Below are positions 1-10,188 of a stretch of DNA of 64,000 nt, in pieces. The notes under the pieces are model-generated. The model was not told the origin of the DNA. It saw only the letters and a list, made by a program, of their open reading frames with translations, and searched no databases. The DNA is from an uncultured Bacteroidia bacterium. GTDB lineage: Bacteria > Bacteroidota > Bacteroidia > J057 > CALLMJ01. Made by a program: the position numbers and the translations under genes. The first letter of the stretch is position 1; each line of letters begins with the position of its first letter. The stretch spans positions 62,001-126,000 of the forward strand of contig CALLNY010000014.1 of NCBI GenBank assembly GCA_938005475.1, given 5' to 3'.

Positions 1-2016
1 AGAACAAACCTCTTGAATTGCTTCCTCAAAAACACCATGAGTGGAAGGATAGGTAACCATAAGCCCTGCAAGATGCTCTTTATGTTGGTCTGCTAACTGG
101 CGAAGATGCTCAAAATCAATGTTTCCATTTTCATCACATTTCACGACCACGACTTGAAAACCAGCCATCACCGCAGAAGCAGGGTTCGTTCCATGCGCAG
201 AAGCTGGAATTAGCATGATGTTTCGGTGACCCTCACCTTTATCTTTTAAATAAGCTTTTATGACTAATAAACCCGTATATTCTCCTTGTGCTCCTGAGTT
301 CGGTTGAAAAGAAACACCCGCAAATCCAGTTATCTGACATAATGCCTTCTCTAATTCTAAAAATAAAGTGTGATAACCATTCGCTTGATTCTTAGGAATA
401 AAAGGGTGCATATCCGCAAATTCAGGCCAAGTAATTGCCAACATTTCCGTAGTAGCATTTAGTTTCATAGTACAAGAGCCTAAAGAAATCATAGAGGTAG
501 TTAAACTTAGATCTTTCTTTTCTAAACTCTTAATATATCTTAAAAGTTGGTGTTCAGAATGATAAGTATTAAAAATAGGATTTTCTAAGTAGGGCGTATT
601 TCTTTTAGCGAAATCAGGAATATTGGGTTTTACCTCATTCGCAATTGCATATACATTCGGGATATCCTGAACTCCGTCTAAACATCTAACAAAAACTTTA
701 ACAATAAGATCTAGATCCTCTAACGTAGTAGTTTCATCGATTGCAATACCGACGGAAAGGTCATCAAAGTAACGGAAATTGATTTTTTCTTTATGGGATT
801 CTAACTTGAGGATATCACACTTGATACCTGCATTATCATTGAATTCAATTTTGAGGGTATCAAAAAAATAGTTATGTTCTTGGTAGAGACCGATTTGCTG
901 TAAGGCTTGCAATAGTATTTGAGCTTTATGATGGATAGTAGTAGCAATATATTTTATACCATCTTTGCCATGATAAACGGCGTACATAGAAGCCATGATA
1001 GCAAGTAAAACTTGGGAGGTACAGATATTAGAAGTAGCTTTTTCACGTCGGATATGTTGTTCACGGGTTTGGAGAGCCATTCTTAAAGCGTATTTTCCGT
1101 TTGCATCAATAGAAACGCCTATAATTCTTCCGGGGATCACTCTTTTAAAATCTTCGGTAGTAGCAAAAAATGCGGCATGGGGTCCACCATATCCCATAGG
1201 CACTCCGAAACGTTGAGTAGAGCCAACTGCCACATCAGCCCCTAACTCACCAGGAGATTTGATTAAAGCCAAAGCAAGCAAATCCGTAGCCATAACTACG
1301 TAAATATTTTGGCTTCTCAAATTTTTTATGATAGCAGAATAATTCTCTATTGCGCCATTGGTATCAGGGTACTGAATAAGACAACCGAAATAATCATCAT
1401 TTTTGTAATCGATTTCGTGTACATTTCCAATTTTTAGTTTGATGTCAAGAGCTTCTGCACGCGTTTTTAGTACATCAATAGTTTGAGGATGCACGTTTTC
1501 TGAAACATAAAAAGTATTACCTTTATTTTTTGCACGAGATTGCCCGTAGACCATAATCATAGCTTCCGCGGCAGCAGTGGCTTCATCTAACAACGATGCA
1601 TTCGCAATAGGTAAACCTGTTAAATCCGATACCATCGTTTGAAAATTTAATAAAGCCTCTAATCTACCTTGTGAAATTTCTGCTTGATAGGGGGTATATT
1701 GCGTATACCAGCCCGGATTTTCTAATATATTTCGCTGAATGACTGTCGGCGTGATGGTGCCGTAGTATCCCATGCCAATATAAGACTTAAAAACTTTGTT
1801 CATTGATGCCAAAGATTTTAGTTTTTTAAGCATCTCATACTCTGTCAATGGGGAGGGTAGTATTAGTTGTTTATTTAAACGAATTTTTTCAGGTACCGTT
1901 TTCTCAATGAGTTCCTCAACCGAATTTACTCCTATAGTTTTCAACATCTCTTCTGTATCCTTTTCACTCGGTGATATATGACGACGTGAAAAGTCATAAA
2001 ATGAATGATTTTGCAT
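1..2016 (-). CDS. gcvP: Glycine dehydrogenase (decarboxylating), P protein, C-terminus outside the window
   Basis: This is the PLP-dependent P protein of the glycine cleavage system, which decarboxylates glycine and passes the aminomethyl group to the lipoyl arm of the H protein. The reverse strand reads open from an ATG at 2016 to the window edge, giving 672 residues of a protein usually near 950. The N-terminal half starts MQNHSFYDFSRRHISPSE. Family-typical segments follow: YTPYQAEISQGRLEALLNFQ, GRIIGVSIDANG near residue 290, SLGSCTMKLN near 510 and SAHGTNPASAVMAGF near 605. The PLP-binding lysine lies further on and is not in the window. A TAnnTTTG promoter box stands 23 bases before the start. 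No gcvT or gcvH is visible. Confidence 0.95.
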   Translation of the reverse strand, partial: MQNHSFYDFSRRHISPSEKDTEEMLKTIGVNSVEELIEKTVPEKIRLNKQLILPSPLTEYEMLKKLKSLASMNKVFKSYIGMGYYGTITPTVIQRNILENPGWYTQYTPYQAEISQGRLEALLNFQTMVSDLTGLPIANASLLDEATAAAEAMIMVYGQSRAKNKGNTFYVSENVHPQTIDVLKTRAEALDIKLKIGNVHEIDYKNDDYFGCLIQYPDTNGAIENYSAIIKNLRSQNIYVVMATDLLALALIKSPGELGADVAVGSTQRFGVPMGYGGPHAAFFATTEDFKRVIPGRIIGVSIDANGKYALRMALQTREQHIRREKATSNICTSQVLLAIMASMYAVYHGKDGIKYIATTIHHKAQILLQALQQIGLYQEHNYFFDTLKIEFNDNAGIKCDILKLESHKEKINFRYFDDLSVGIAIDETTTLEDLDLIVKVFVRCLDGVQDIPNVYAIANEVKPNIPDFAKRNTPYLENPIFNTYHSEHQLLRYIKSLEKKDLSLTTSMISLGSCTMKLNATTEMLAITWPEFADMHPFIPKNQANGYHTLFLELEKALCQITGFAGVSFQPNSGAQGEYTGLLVIKAYLKDKGEGHRNIMLIPASAHGTNPASAVMAGFQVVVVKCDENGNIDFEHLRQLADQHKEHLAGLMVTYPSTHGVFEEAIQEVCS

Positions 2017-2039
2017 TATTGTATGAACTTAATTTATCG

Positions 2040-2047
2040 CAAAATTA
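2040..2047 (-). promoter_or_regulatory. -7 promoter box (TAATTTTG) of gcvP
   Basis: On the reverse strand the octamer TAATTTTG matches the Bacteroidota -7 consensus TAnnTTTG and lies 23 bases before the gcvP ATG. A TTG at the usual -33 spacing is not clear, so this rests on the -7 match and position only. Confidence 0.5.
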
Positions 2048-2211
2048 CAAACAAAAATTCAATTAAAATAATTCTTCCGATAAGCTCGTAACAGAATTAA
2101 AATGGGCTTAAGAAAATTAATGAAAACCATTTCATAAATGACCACTACGCTCTCTATAGTAAAAAACTCACCCTAGAATAGGATAAAAATTGAACGGTTG
2201 TAATTATTATT

Positions 2212-2243
2212 TTGGTTAAACCCAATAGAATTACTTAATTTTG
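2212..2243 (+). promoter_or_regulatory. Promoter of the TonB-dependent receptor gene
   Basis: TTG at 2212-2214, a 21-base spacer, and TAATTTTG at 2236-2243 fit the Bacteroidota -33/-7 promoter well. The box ends 9 bases before the chosen ATG at 2253, so the expected transcript has only a few leader bases. The region 2017-2252 otherwise holds only the divergent gcvP promoter. Confidence 0.7.
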
Positions 2244-2252
2244 TGGCATCTT

Positions 2253-4598
2253 ATGAACGTCTTTGTATTATTAGCTATATTAAGTCTTACACAGATTATT
2301 CATGCACAAAACGCATCGATTAAAGGTACAGTAAAGGATGCTAACGGTGAGCCTATTGTCGGGGCAACGGTTTATCTACCAGAACAAAAAACTGGTACTT
2401 ATACAAACGACCAAGGTATTTATTCCTTTTCTAAATTACCCGAAGGTGCTATAGTTTTACGTTTTACTTATCTGGGGTATGATACCGTTTATCAAACTAT
2501 TGAACTAAAAAATGGCAAAACTTCTGTTTTGAATGTAACCCTAAAAGAAACAGCTATGGATTTAGCGACAATAGAAATTGTAGATGAAAAAATCAATCAA
2601 CTTGAACCGAATAAAGTGACGTCAGGGCTTGTCAAAATCTCTTCTAAAGAAATCAACCTCATACCTACATTAGGTACTCCAGATTTAGCGCAGTACTTAC
2701 AGGTGGTTCCGGGAGTAGTTTTTACTGGTGACCAAGGCGGACAACTCTACATTCGTGGTGGTACTCCCATCCAAAATATGACCTACCTCGATGGTGCCAT
2801 TGTTTATCAACCCTTTCATTCTATTGGTTTATTTTCTGTTTTTGATACTGATATTTTAAGGAACGTGAACGTCTACTCTGCTGGTTTCAGTGCTGAATAC
2901 GGAGGAAGAGTTTCCTCGGTTATGGACATTGAAACACGTAATGGCAATTTCCATAAGATTTCAGGTAAACTCCATACTAATCCCTTTACCTCAGGCGGTA
3001 TTCTTGAAGGTCCTCTCTTCAAAATGAACGGGCAACCTGCCGCTTCTTTCCTTTTATCCTCCCGCGCTTTACATATCGATAAAACCTCCACTAAATTGTA
3101 TAGTTACATTAACGATACTATTGGTTTACCTTTCAATTTCTTGGATTTATACGGCAAAACTACCTTCGGATCGGGGGCAAATTCTATCAACTTATTCGGT
3201 TTTTATCAAATGGATAACGTAAACTATGGGTTCCCTTCTAATTATAAATGGAAATCCTTTGGTGGTGGTACGCAATTCCGTTTCCTCCCTGCTAACTCTT
3301 TGATGAACATCTCCGGTAATATAGCTTTTTCTAATTATAAAACTACCCTGCAAACCGTAACCGAAAACTTTGATAGATTTTCTCAAATTGGCGGTTTTAA
3401 TGGTAGTCTCAACTTTGGTTACATCTTTAATTCAGTTGATGAATTTAATTATGGGCTTCAATTTTTAGGATTCCGAACCGATTTTGTATTTACTAACTCT
3501 TTAGGTTTAATTACCAGCCAACAAAATAATAATACCGAAGCCGCCGGCTATTTTAAATATAAAAAAGTATTTCGCAAAAAAATTGAGCTTCCTAATGGGG
3601 AAGTCTCGTATATCTCAAGATTTGTGTTTGAACCTAGTATTAGGCTTCATTATTATAACGACCATAGCTATATATCTCCTGAACCTCGTTTAAAAGTTAA
3701 AATTAATCTTGGAAAACTGGGAGTGAACCTTGCAACGGGATTATATTCCCAAAATTTAGTTGCCGCTACCTCAGATAAAGATATTGTTGTTTTATTTCAA
3801 GGCTTTTTGAGTGCTCCCGAAGCCGCCGCTAATCAACGTTATAAACATAATCTACAAACAGGCTTTCACTACCTTTTAGGATTGGAATACCCAATCGCTG
3901 ACCATTTTACTGCCATCATAGAAACTTGGTATAAAGGCTTTCAACAAGTTACCAATATTAATCGTGATAAGATGTTTCCCGCTGACCCTAACTTCATCAC
4001 TGAAAAAGGTTGGGCTTACGGTGCCGATATAGTGCTCAAATATCAAACCCCAAAAATCTTTGCTTACGCTACTTATGGATGGGCAAAAGTCCAACGTGAT
4101 GACTTTAAAAGAATTTATTACACCGTCTTTGATAGAAGACATACTGCTAACCTTGTCCTTGACTACAAAATAGGTGATTTTATCCAACAATCGCTTGACG
4201 ATAAGCAAATTAAATCTGTAAAATTCAAAGATTCTAAATGGGAATGCTCTACACGCTGGACGTTAGGCTCGGGATTTCCTTTCACACAAACCCAATCTAT
4301 GTTTGAAAAACTTCAATTTTTTAGTAATGGCTCTCAAACTAACTACACCCAACAAAATGGTACACTTGGCTTCGTTTTAAGTGATGACTACAACGGTGCT
4401 AGGTTACCTTTTTATCATCGTTTAGATATTTCCTTAAAAAGACGCTTCCTGATTAAAGAAAAAATGCTTTTAGAAATCAATGTAAATGCCATTAACACCT
4501 ACAATCGCCAAAACATTTTTTATTTTGATAGAATACGTTACTCGCGCGTAGACCAACTGCCCTTCGTACCAACAGCTGGCATTGTATTGAGTTGGTAA
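2253..4598 (+). CDS. TonB-dependent outer-membrane receptor with carboxypeptidase-regulatory-like domain
   Basis: This is an outer-membrane active transporter driven by TonB; the substrate is unknown. The 781-residue product has a signal peptide (MNVFVLLAILSLTQIIHA, cleavage before QNAS), then a CarboxypepD_reg-like domain at about residues 20-105 (IKGTVKDANGEPIVGATVYL). A plug domain follows at about 120-225, with LQVVPGVVFTGDQGGQLYIR and YSAGFSAEYGGRVSSVMDI, and then a beta-barrel to the end. The last strand ends in an aromatic (IVLSW), as usual for barrels. ATG 2253 was chosen over an upstream in-frame TTG at 2241 because the TTG lies inside the promoter -7 box. There is no SusD partner next to it, so it is not a classical SusCD glycan system. 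Confidence 0.9.
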   Translation: MNVFVLLAILSLTQIIHAQNASIKGTVKDANGEPIVGATVYLPEQKTGTYTNDQGIYSFSKLPEGAIVLRFTYLGYDTVYQTIELKNGKTSVLNVTLKETAMDLATIEIVDEKINQLEPNKVTSGLVKISSKEINLIPTLGTPDLAQYLQVVPGVVFTGDQGGQLYIRGGTPIQNMTYLDGAIVYQPFHSIGLFSVFDTDILRNVNVYSAGFSAEYGGRVSSVMDIETRNGNFHKISGKLHTNPFTSGGILEGPLFKMNGQPAASFLLSSRALHIDKTSTKLYSYINDTIGLPFNFLDLYGKTTFGSGANSINLFGFYQMDNVNYGFPSNYKWKSFGGGTQFRFLPANSLMNISGNIAFSNYKTTLQTVTENFDRFSQIGGFNGSLNFGYIFNSVDEFNYGLQFLGFRTDFVFTNSLGLITSQQNNNTEAAGYFKYKKVFRKKIELPNGEVSYISRFVFEPSIRLHYYNDHSYISPEPRLKVKINLGKLGVNLATGLYSQNLVAATSDKDIVVLFQGFLSAPEAAANQRYKHNLQTGFHYLLGLEYPIADHFTAIIETWYKGFQQVTNINRDKMFPADPNFITEKGWAYGADIVLKYQTPKIFAYATYGWAKVQRDDFKRIYYTVFDRRHTANLVLDYKIGDFIQQSLDDKQIKSVKFKDSKWECSTRWTLGSGFPFTQTQSMFEKLQFFSNGSQTNYTQQNGTLGFVLSDDYNGARLPFYHRLDISLKRRFLIKEKMLLEINVNAINTYNRQNIFYFDRIRYSRVDQLPFVPTAGIVLSW

Positions 4599-4603
4599 TC
4601 TAT

Positions 4604-5692
4604 ATGTATGACCTTATCATAGTTGGAGGGGGGATAGTAGGTTTAACAATATTGAAAGAAGCTTTACAAGCAGAAATGCGAGTTTTGTTAGTGGATGCCC
4701 AGGAAATTGGAAAAAATACATCTTATGCGGCAGCAGGAATGTTAGCGCCTATCAATGAATTAGAACATGGGGAAGAAAAACTGCTCTTCGTCGGGCAAAA
4801 AAGCGTCCCAATTTACTTAGAATATGAACATCTGCTCGGAGACATTGGACTTAATCCTAATGGAACAATAGAAATTGCAATCACTCCACAAGATGCCCAA
4901 TATCTAAATCGTGAATTTGCTTACCGTAAATCATTAGGATTGAACGTAGTATGGTTAAACAAAAATCAACTATTAGAAAAGGAACCTTGTTTAAGTCCAC
5001 AAGTTTGTGGGGGAGTATTCTCCGATTCAGAGTGGCAAGTGGATAATCGTTTATTATTACAAAAATTAAAAGCATGGGCTATTCAGCAAGGTGCTACCCT
5101 CGTAGAACATCAAAAAGTCATAGGATGGCAATACCACCAGTCGTATGTTAATGTTCAATCTGAAAAAAATGCTTGGTCGGCACGCATTGTTGTTTTTACT
5201 ATGGGCTTTACAAATGATGAAAATTTCCCTTTACCTTATGTTGTCTACCCTATTAAAGGACAAATGCTAAGCGTTAAACCTAATCCTAATTTACTTCAAT
5301 TGGAGCATGTGATACGTTTTAAGACCCGAACCCTCGGAAATGGATACATCGTACCCAAAAAGGATAGAATCGTATTAGGTGCTACAAACGAAGAAATGGG
5401 AAATGACCTTTTCATTACTGCGGGAGGAATATTGGATATACTACGTAAAGCTTACGCAGTTGTTCCTGCTATTTACGATTTGCAAATTGACGAAATCTGG
5501 GCAGGTTTAAGACCTTCTACCCACGATAGGCATCCTTTTATCATAAAAGCCCATCAAAAAAATGTATTCTATATCAACGGTTTTTATCGCAATGGTTTTT
5601 GTTTGGCTCCCTTTTTCGCTCAAAACTTTATCAAAATAATTAAGGGCCAGAACCCTGACCCCTCCATCCTTTCTTTTATCCGCTATTTGTAA
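4604..5692 (+). CDS. FAD-dependent glycine/D-amino-acid oxidase (ThiO-like)
   Basis: This is a flavoprotein oxidase of the DAO family, most like glycine oxidase ThiO, which oxidises glycine to iminoacetate in thiazole synthesis or D-amino acids to keto acids. The 362-residue product starts with the dinucleotide-binding motif VGGGIVG (residues 7-13), followed by NTSYAAAGMLAP, which is typical of ThiO. Near the C-terminus lies IWAGLRPSTHDRHPFI, the substrate and flavin region of the family. ATG 4604 is preferred to an upstream TTG at 4592 because the GxGxxG strand should sit at the N-terminus. It starts 5 bases after the TonB receptor stop, so the two are probably co-transcribed. No other thiamine gene is nearby, so its role in thiamine synthesis is inferred only. 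Confidence 0.82.
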   Translation: MYDLIIVGGGIVGLTILKEALQAEMRVLLVDAQEIGKNTSYAAAGMLAPINELEHGEEKLLFVGQKSVPIYLEYEHLLGDIGLNPNGTIEIAITPQDAQYLNREFAYRKSLGLNVVWLNKNQLLEKEPCLSPQVCGGVFSDSEWQVDNRLLLQKLKAWAIQQGATLVEHQKVIGWQYHQSYVNVQSEKNAWSARIVVFTMGFTNDENFPLPYVVYPIKGQMLSVKPNPNLLQLEHVIRFKTRTLGNGYIVPKKDRIVLGATNEEMGNDLFITAGGILDILRKAYAVVPAIYDLQIDEIWAGLRPSTHDRHPFIIKAHQKNVFYINGFYRNGFCLAPFFAQNFIKIIKGQNPDPSILSFIRYL

Positions 5693-7561
5693 TTACTCTC
5701 TCCTGAGCATTTTTTGTACTTTAATCGACCCAGATGGAGAAACTATCTTGACAATATATAATCCATCCCTCCAATCATATGCAGGAATAACCCATTTCGG
5801 AGTAATTGCTTTACTTTCATAAACTACTTGACCTAATTCATTGAAAACTATAACTTCTGAATTTAATTCTATACCTTCAACCGTAAATTCATTGTGGAAA
5901 GGATTGGGATAGACTTTTTGTGTCTCCGTAATCCATACAGATTGAGTTTCAGTATGTAAGGTTTTACCGTTCCAATCTTCCATGACCAGTTGATAGTAAA
6001 TGAGTTCACCACCCAGTTCGGTATCTATTCTCTCATAAGTAGCGATTTGATTATCATTATCAGTGAGAATATTTTCTGCGAAAGTAAACCAAGTTTCATC
6101 GTTGTAAGATTTAAGGATTTTAAATTTACCTTTATGGTTTAAATTATCATTTTGCCAAGCGAGATTCACAAAAGGCTGGGATTCATTTAAGTAATAAGCT
6201 TTGAAGTGCAAATTGAGAACAGGTAATGGAGTTCCATATCCGAGAAAGAAGATGCCCATATTATTTGTTCCAGATGCACTTCCTGCAAAGTTATTGCAAG
6301 GATTTGAGTTGTTATTACAACCGGCTTGACCATTAAGCGTTTGGAAAATTGAATTCGCAGGTTGAGCGGGAACTGATGCAAAAATAGCCCCTTGCCCTCC
6401 TGCACCACCGCCACCGTGTGTAGAGGAGTTTACAGTTCCACCATTCCCGCCATTGGCTCTTATTATTAATGGACATGAAGATGACAAAGTATAATTTTCA
6501 ACTTGAAGAATAATGGTTCCACCAGCACCTGCACCACCAGCACCATCAATTCCACTGCCCACCGTATTAGATGCGTTTAAACCGTTTGCGGATATTACCC
6601 TACTAGGGCAGCCCGTAGTTACGATTTGATTAGCTTTTATAAAAATAATTCCACCACCATTTCCACCGGCTGTTGCAGCAGTATTGTTTTGTTGCCCACC
6701 GCCACCACCGCCTCCCATAAAAATGCGTTTTTCGGTAATAACAGAACTTAAACTAATACCACCATATCCATAACCGCCTGTCGAAACAGGACAACCGTCA
6801 AATGTTGCATTCCAACCGGGTCCTCCTCTTCCTCCAGCAGTGAAATTTCCTCCTCCGCCACCACCCGCATTAATGTGATTACCTCCACCACCTCCATTTA
6901 AAATTTTTGCCCTTGCATTATTGTAAGTAGTAAGTGTGTTTCTATAAATTCCTTCACCTTTAAATCCATGTCGATTATCATTTGCTCTATAAGGGGTTGC
7001 ATAACAACTAGTTGACCCGTCATAATAATCAATAGATGTTGCGCCTCCTCTAAATCCAATTCCATCTGCAGTAATATTATGATTTAATGTTAAAGTACCT
7101 GGCACTTCTAATGCTACTATCCCTCCAATATCCCCATTCCATGCTAAACCTGTAATATTGCCCGTAGTTGTATAATGAGGAGCACCTAATCTTCTGAAAC
7201 TCACTAATTGAACACGACAATTTACACAAGTATTGTATGTATTACTTATGGCATTCACTTGAATAGTAGGTAAGCTTTTATTCGTGATGGTTACTACCTC
7301 GTAATTTCCCGCTGAACCGATAGAAGCCAAATCACCAAAAGATGCATCATCAGCCGTATTAGACCCAATCACATCATCTTGCATCTGTATTAAAATTGCT
7401 TTTTCCCCAACATTAAAAGTATGAGCACTTTCATTTACACTCGCTAATGTCAAGGTCGTACCTGATATAGCTGTTACGCGTGCATACGCATTAATCACTT
7501 GTGCACTTAATGAATTAGATAAAAACAACAATAAAGCAACTAAATAATTGATTTTCTTCAT
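5693..7561 (-). CDS. Secreted glycine-rich T9SS cargo protein
   Basis: This is a 622-residue exported protein of unknown function. It has a signal peptide (MKKINYLVALLLFLSNSLSA) and an N-terminal part of about 130 residues. A very glycine-rich region follows at about 150-420, with runs such as GGGGGNFTAGGRGGPG and GGGGGGGQQN, resembling glycine-rich domains of other bacterial surface proteins. The C-terminus is a T9SS type A sorting domain (VYPNPFHNEFTVEG ... GLYIVKIVSPSG), which directs export across the outer membrane and usually surface anchoring. ATG 7561 is preferred over the ATG at 7597 because the signal peptide starts there. Its stop codon directly abuts the stop of the convergent oxidase gene with no base between. 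The next gene upstream on the same strand is another T9SS cargo. Confidence 0.85.
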   Translation of the reverse strand: MKKINYLVALLLFLSNSLSAQVINAYARVTAISGTTLTLASVNESAHTFNVGEKAILIQMQDDVIGSNTADDASFGDLASIGSAGNYEVVTITNKSLPTIQVNAISNTYNTCVNCRVQLVSFRRLGAPHYTTTGNITGLAWNGDIGGIVALEVPGTLTLNHNITADGIGFRGGATSIDYYDGSTSCYATPYRANDNRHGFKGEGIYRNTLTTYNNARAKILNGGGGGNHINAGGGGGGNFTAGGRGGPGWNATFDGCPVSTGGYGYGGISLSSVITEKRIFMGGGGGGGQQNNTAATAGGNGGGIIFIKANQIVTTGCPSRVISANGLNASNTVGSGIDGAGGAGAGGTIILQVENYTLSSSCPLIIRANGGNGGTVNSSTHGGGGAGGQGAIFASVPAQPANSIFQTLNGQAGCNNNSNPCNNFAGSASGTNNMGIFFLGYGTPLPVLNLHFKAYYLNESQPFVNLAWQNDNLNHKGKFKILKSYNDETWFTFAENILTDNDNQIATYERIDTELGGELIYYQLVMEDWNGKTLHTETQSVWITETQKVYPNPFHNEFTVEGIELNSEVIVFNELGQVVYESKAITPKWVIPAYDWRDGLYIVKIVSPSGSIKVQKMLRRE

Positions 7562-7621
7562 ATATGTACGTTTGGTTATTTGAATAGTTATACGCACAAA
7601 TCACGAAAAGGTTACAAAAAA

Positions 7622-10066
7622 TTACTCTACCCAAATTTTTTCAACAGTTTGACTTCCATCAGGTAAGAAAATTTTCAGTAAATATAGTCCTTGTGAAATA
7701 TTAGCAGTTTTTAGTGAAATTATTTCTTCATTTCTTTTTTCAGAAAGGATAATTTTGCCCGTTATATCGGTCCATTGAAACTCTAAAGAAAGGTTTAAAG
7801 GATTAAGGATTGTGATTTGATTTTTTTGCTGAGAGATAGAATAAAGTTTAGGAGGAGAAATAGCTTCTTGGATTTCAGAGAATATGGAGCTACCATCGTT
7901 TAATACTGCTTGTATTCGGAAGAATTTATAGGAATGTTTAGCGAAATGGAAACTGTACTCATTTTGTGATTTTTGAGACGGAATTTTTGTAATATTGTGA
8001 AAATCATTTAAGAAGTTAGCAGCTTGAACTTGAAAGAAAACAATAATTTCAGAGGGGATTTTCCATAATAGTTCTAAGTGATTTGATTTTTCAAAGATAC
8101 GGAAATCCTCAAAAGCAATAGATAAAGGATTACAATTGAGTGCATCTATATCGGAGGTAGTTAAGTTAATACAAATTTTTTGGCGGCAATCTAAACATTG
8201 TGTAGGACTATTGGGTAAATTTGCGATGATTATATACTCTCCTGGAGTAGTGATAGGCACACTACCGAGCGTATTGGAAGGAATAGTTTCAAATAATAAA
8301 CTAGGATTATCAGGACCGAACACGGAGATAGTAGAACTACCCGAAAAAGCAGAACTGATTTGGCAAAAATTAGATATCCCTATAAAAACTGTTTGGGTAC
8401 CATTACAAGCAATGTAATTGGGAGCAGGGGCTGTTACATTTAATTGCGTTCGAGGTGAAATAAAAGGACCATTAAAATAATTTGTACAGCTATTTGGTCC
8501 ATAGTAAGCGTAGCATCTTCCAAGATGATCGATTGTTAGCCCATAAAAAGTTCTAATAAATTGAAGCGGCAGAGAGGTAGTAGTAAAGGAATAACCACTA
8601 CAACCTGGTAACAAATCAGCGGAGTTTGAGCAGTTTATAAATCTACTCCCTGACCATCGCCATCCAATGGCGGGAGTTCGCCCTGCACTCGTAACCTTAC
8701 TTAATAGAAATGATTGTGCAGTAGTACCTTTATTGTAATTAACTTGTACACTACCGAAACTGGGCTCAAAATCAGTTAAACATTCATAAACAACAAAGTA
8801 GCTAATATTATTGGATAACCAATCTGCACAAAGTGCATCACCGCCTTCAGAATCACAGAGATTATAACTAGTAGGTAAACTAGCCCCACTCGTATTGACA
8901 CTCTGAAAAGAAGCATTCTGAGAAGTAAATATCTCTACCCCTCTCTCTGCTTGATTAACGCCCCTTCTACTACTCCCTACTCCAGATGCAACGTGCATAG
9001 TAGAGGTACTAGAACCTACGTTTTCATCGTTATTATCTTCCCCAAACCCGCACATCTTGATAAACGAAATTCCACATGGAATAACTTGATTCCCTGATGT
9101 TACCACAGGATAATCTACCGCTAAATATCTTCCTGGGTTAGTACTGCTGGCATTATTACAACTTACACTCTGCAAATATACTATCCTAAACCGAAAGTTA
9201 TTCGTAAAATAAGCACTATTGACCACAAAACCAGATGGAGCAGTATTCGTAGAAGCAAAAGTATAAAAATTTCCCGGAGAGGTTGCACTTCTAAAAACGG
9301 TAATACATACTCTACTCCAAGTCCCTTCCTGTATCCAAAAGGTATTAGAAGTAGCGTTAAAGCACATGTCTGAGTTCAATGATGAAGTATTTAAACGCAT
9401 TCCGAGTGACCATGTTGTTCCTCCATCTGCTGAAAAATCTATACGTGCTTCATTCCCTGTACAACTACCCCAACTATTCATTTGCCCGCAGGAAGTTTCG
9501 GACGCATTTAACCAGATTTGTATCTTGAAAGATTCTACCGTAGAAAAATTAAACGATGGGGAAACTAAAGCAGGATTATTCATTCCTCTTAAAACTACAT
9601 ACGATAAATTCTGCGTTACATTCGGCCTACCATCAAAATTACCCCCCAATTTTTGGCTTCCTGAAGTTACTAAATTAGCGATATTACCAATACAAAAATA
9701 GTTCGTTCCTGCACATCCTCCCGAGCAATTGGGTTGTACCAAACCATGTCGAGGACCAAAAATATCGTTGGCTAAGGGAGACCCCGCTGTCGTAGGGCTC
9801 GGTGCACTAGCAAAAGCCCAACCAAAAGGTAAGCCAGACGTAGAAAAGGTAGTTGTTCCCACAAAATCCCAAGTCTGCCTTATCCCAGGATTGGGGTCAA
9901 AAATACCTATGCTCGCACAACTCGTACACGTAGCCGGTTGGGGTACATCCTGCGGACAGTTAATATTCGTCTCTCCAATATTATTGACCCAATTCCCACA
10001 ATCCGGGCACTGCGAATATAATTCATAACCTACTAAAAAATATACAAAAAGTAAAACTTTTTTCAT
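7622..10066 (-). CDS. Secreted T9SS cargo protein of unknown function
   Basis: The 814-residue product has a signal peptide (MKKVLLFVYFLVGYELYS) followed by a cysteine-rich segment beginning QCPDCGNWVNNIGE. The middle contains a beta-rich module with NEARIDFSADGGTTWSLG, reminiscent of jelly-roll (MAM/LamG-like) surface domains. The last 80 residues look like a T9SS type A sorting domain (LEFQWTDITGKIILSE ... QGLYLLKIFLPDGS). Many cysteines suggest disulfides in the exported form. It lies 60 bases upstream of the glycine-rich cargo gene, so the two may form one unit. No enzymatic motif was recognised; adhesion or a structural role is only a guess. Confidence 0.8.
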   Translation of the reverse strand: MKKVLLFVYFLVGYELYSQCPDCGNWVNNIGETNINCPQDVPQPATCTSCASIGIFDPNPGIRQTWDFVGTTTFSTSGLPFGWAFASAPSPTTAGSPLANDIFGPRHGLVQPNCSGGCAGTNYFCIGNIANLVTSGSQKLGGNFDGRPNVTQNLSYVVLRGMNNPALVSPSFNFSTVESFKIQIWLNASETSCGQMNSWGSCTGNEARIDFSADGGTTWSLGMRLNTSSLNSDMCFNATSNTFWIQEGTWSRVCITVFRSATSPGNFYTFASTNTAPSGFVVNSAYFTNNFRFRIVYLQSVSCNNASSTNPGRYLAVDYPVVTSGNQVIPCGISFIKMCGFGEDNNDENVGSSTSTMHVASGVGSSRRGVNQAERGVEIFTSQNASFQSVNTSGASLPTSYNLCDSEGGDALCADWLSNNISYFVVYECLTDFEPSFGSVQVNYNKGTTAQSFLLSKVTSAGRTPAIGWRWSGSRFINCSNSADLLPGCSGYSFTTTSLPLQFIRTFYGLTIDHLGRCYAYYGPNSCTNYFNGPFISPRTQLNVTAPAPNYIACNGTQTVFIGISNFCQISSAFSGSSTISVFGPDNPSLLFETIPSNTLGSVPITTPGEYIIIANLPNSPTQCLDCRQKICINLTTSDIDALNCNPLSIAFEDFRIFEKSNHLELLWKIPSEIIVFFQVQAANFLNDFHNITKIPSQKSQNEYSFHFAKHSYKFFRIQAVLNDGSSIFSEIQEAISPPKLYSISQQKNQITILNPLNLSLEFQWTDITGKIILSEKRNEEIISLKTANISQGLYLLKIFLPDGSQTVEKIWVE

Positions 10067-10165
10067 ATAAACTCAACCACGAAAATAAATTTTTTTTCTC
10101 ATCTAACAAAATTTATAACATTTTTTTAATCTGAAAAGAAAAATGGAATTAAAAAATAAAATTGG

Positions 10166-10173
10166 TATCTTTG
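10166..10173 (+). promoter_or_regulatory. -7 promoter box (TATCTTTG) for the 10189 lipoprotein gene
   Basis: TATCTTTG fits TAnnTTTG and ends 15 bases before the ATG at 10189. The TTG element at -33 is not evident. Confidence 0.5.
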
Positions 10174-10188
10174 CTTCAAAATAATAAA

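Noticed and set aside
2241-2252. TTG at 2241 as the start of the TonB receptor
   Set aside because: It lies within the -7 box, so it would be upstream of the transcript. ATG 2253 gives a clean signal peptide.
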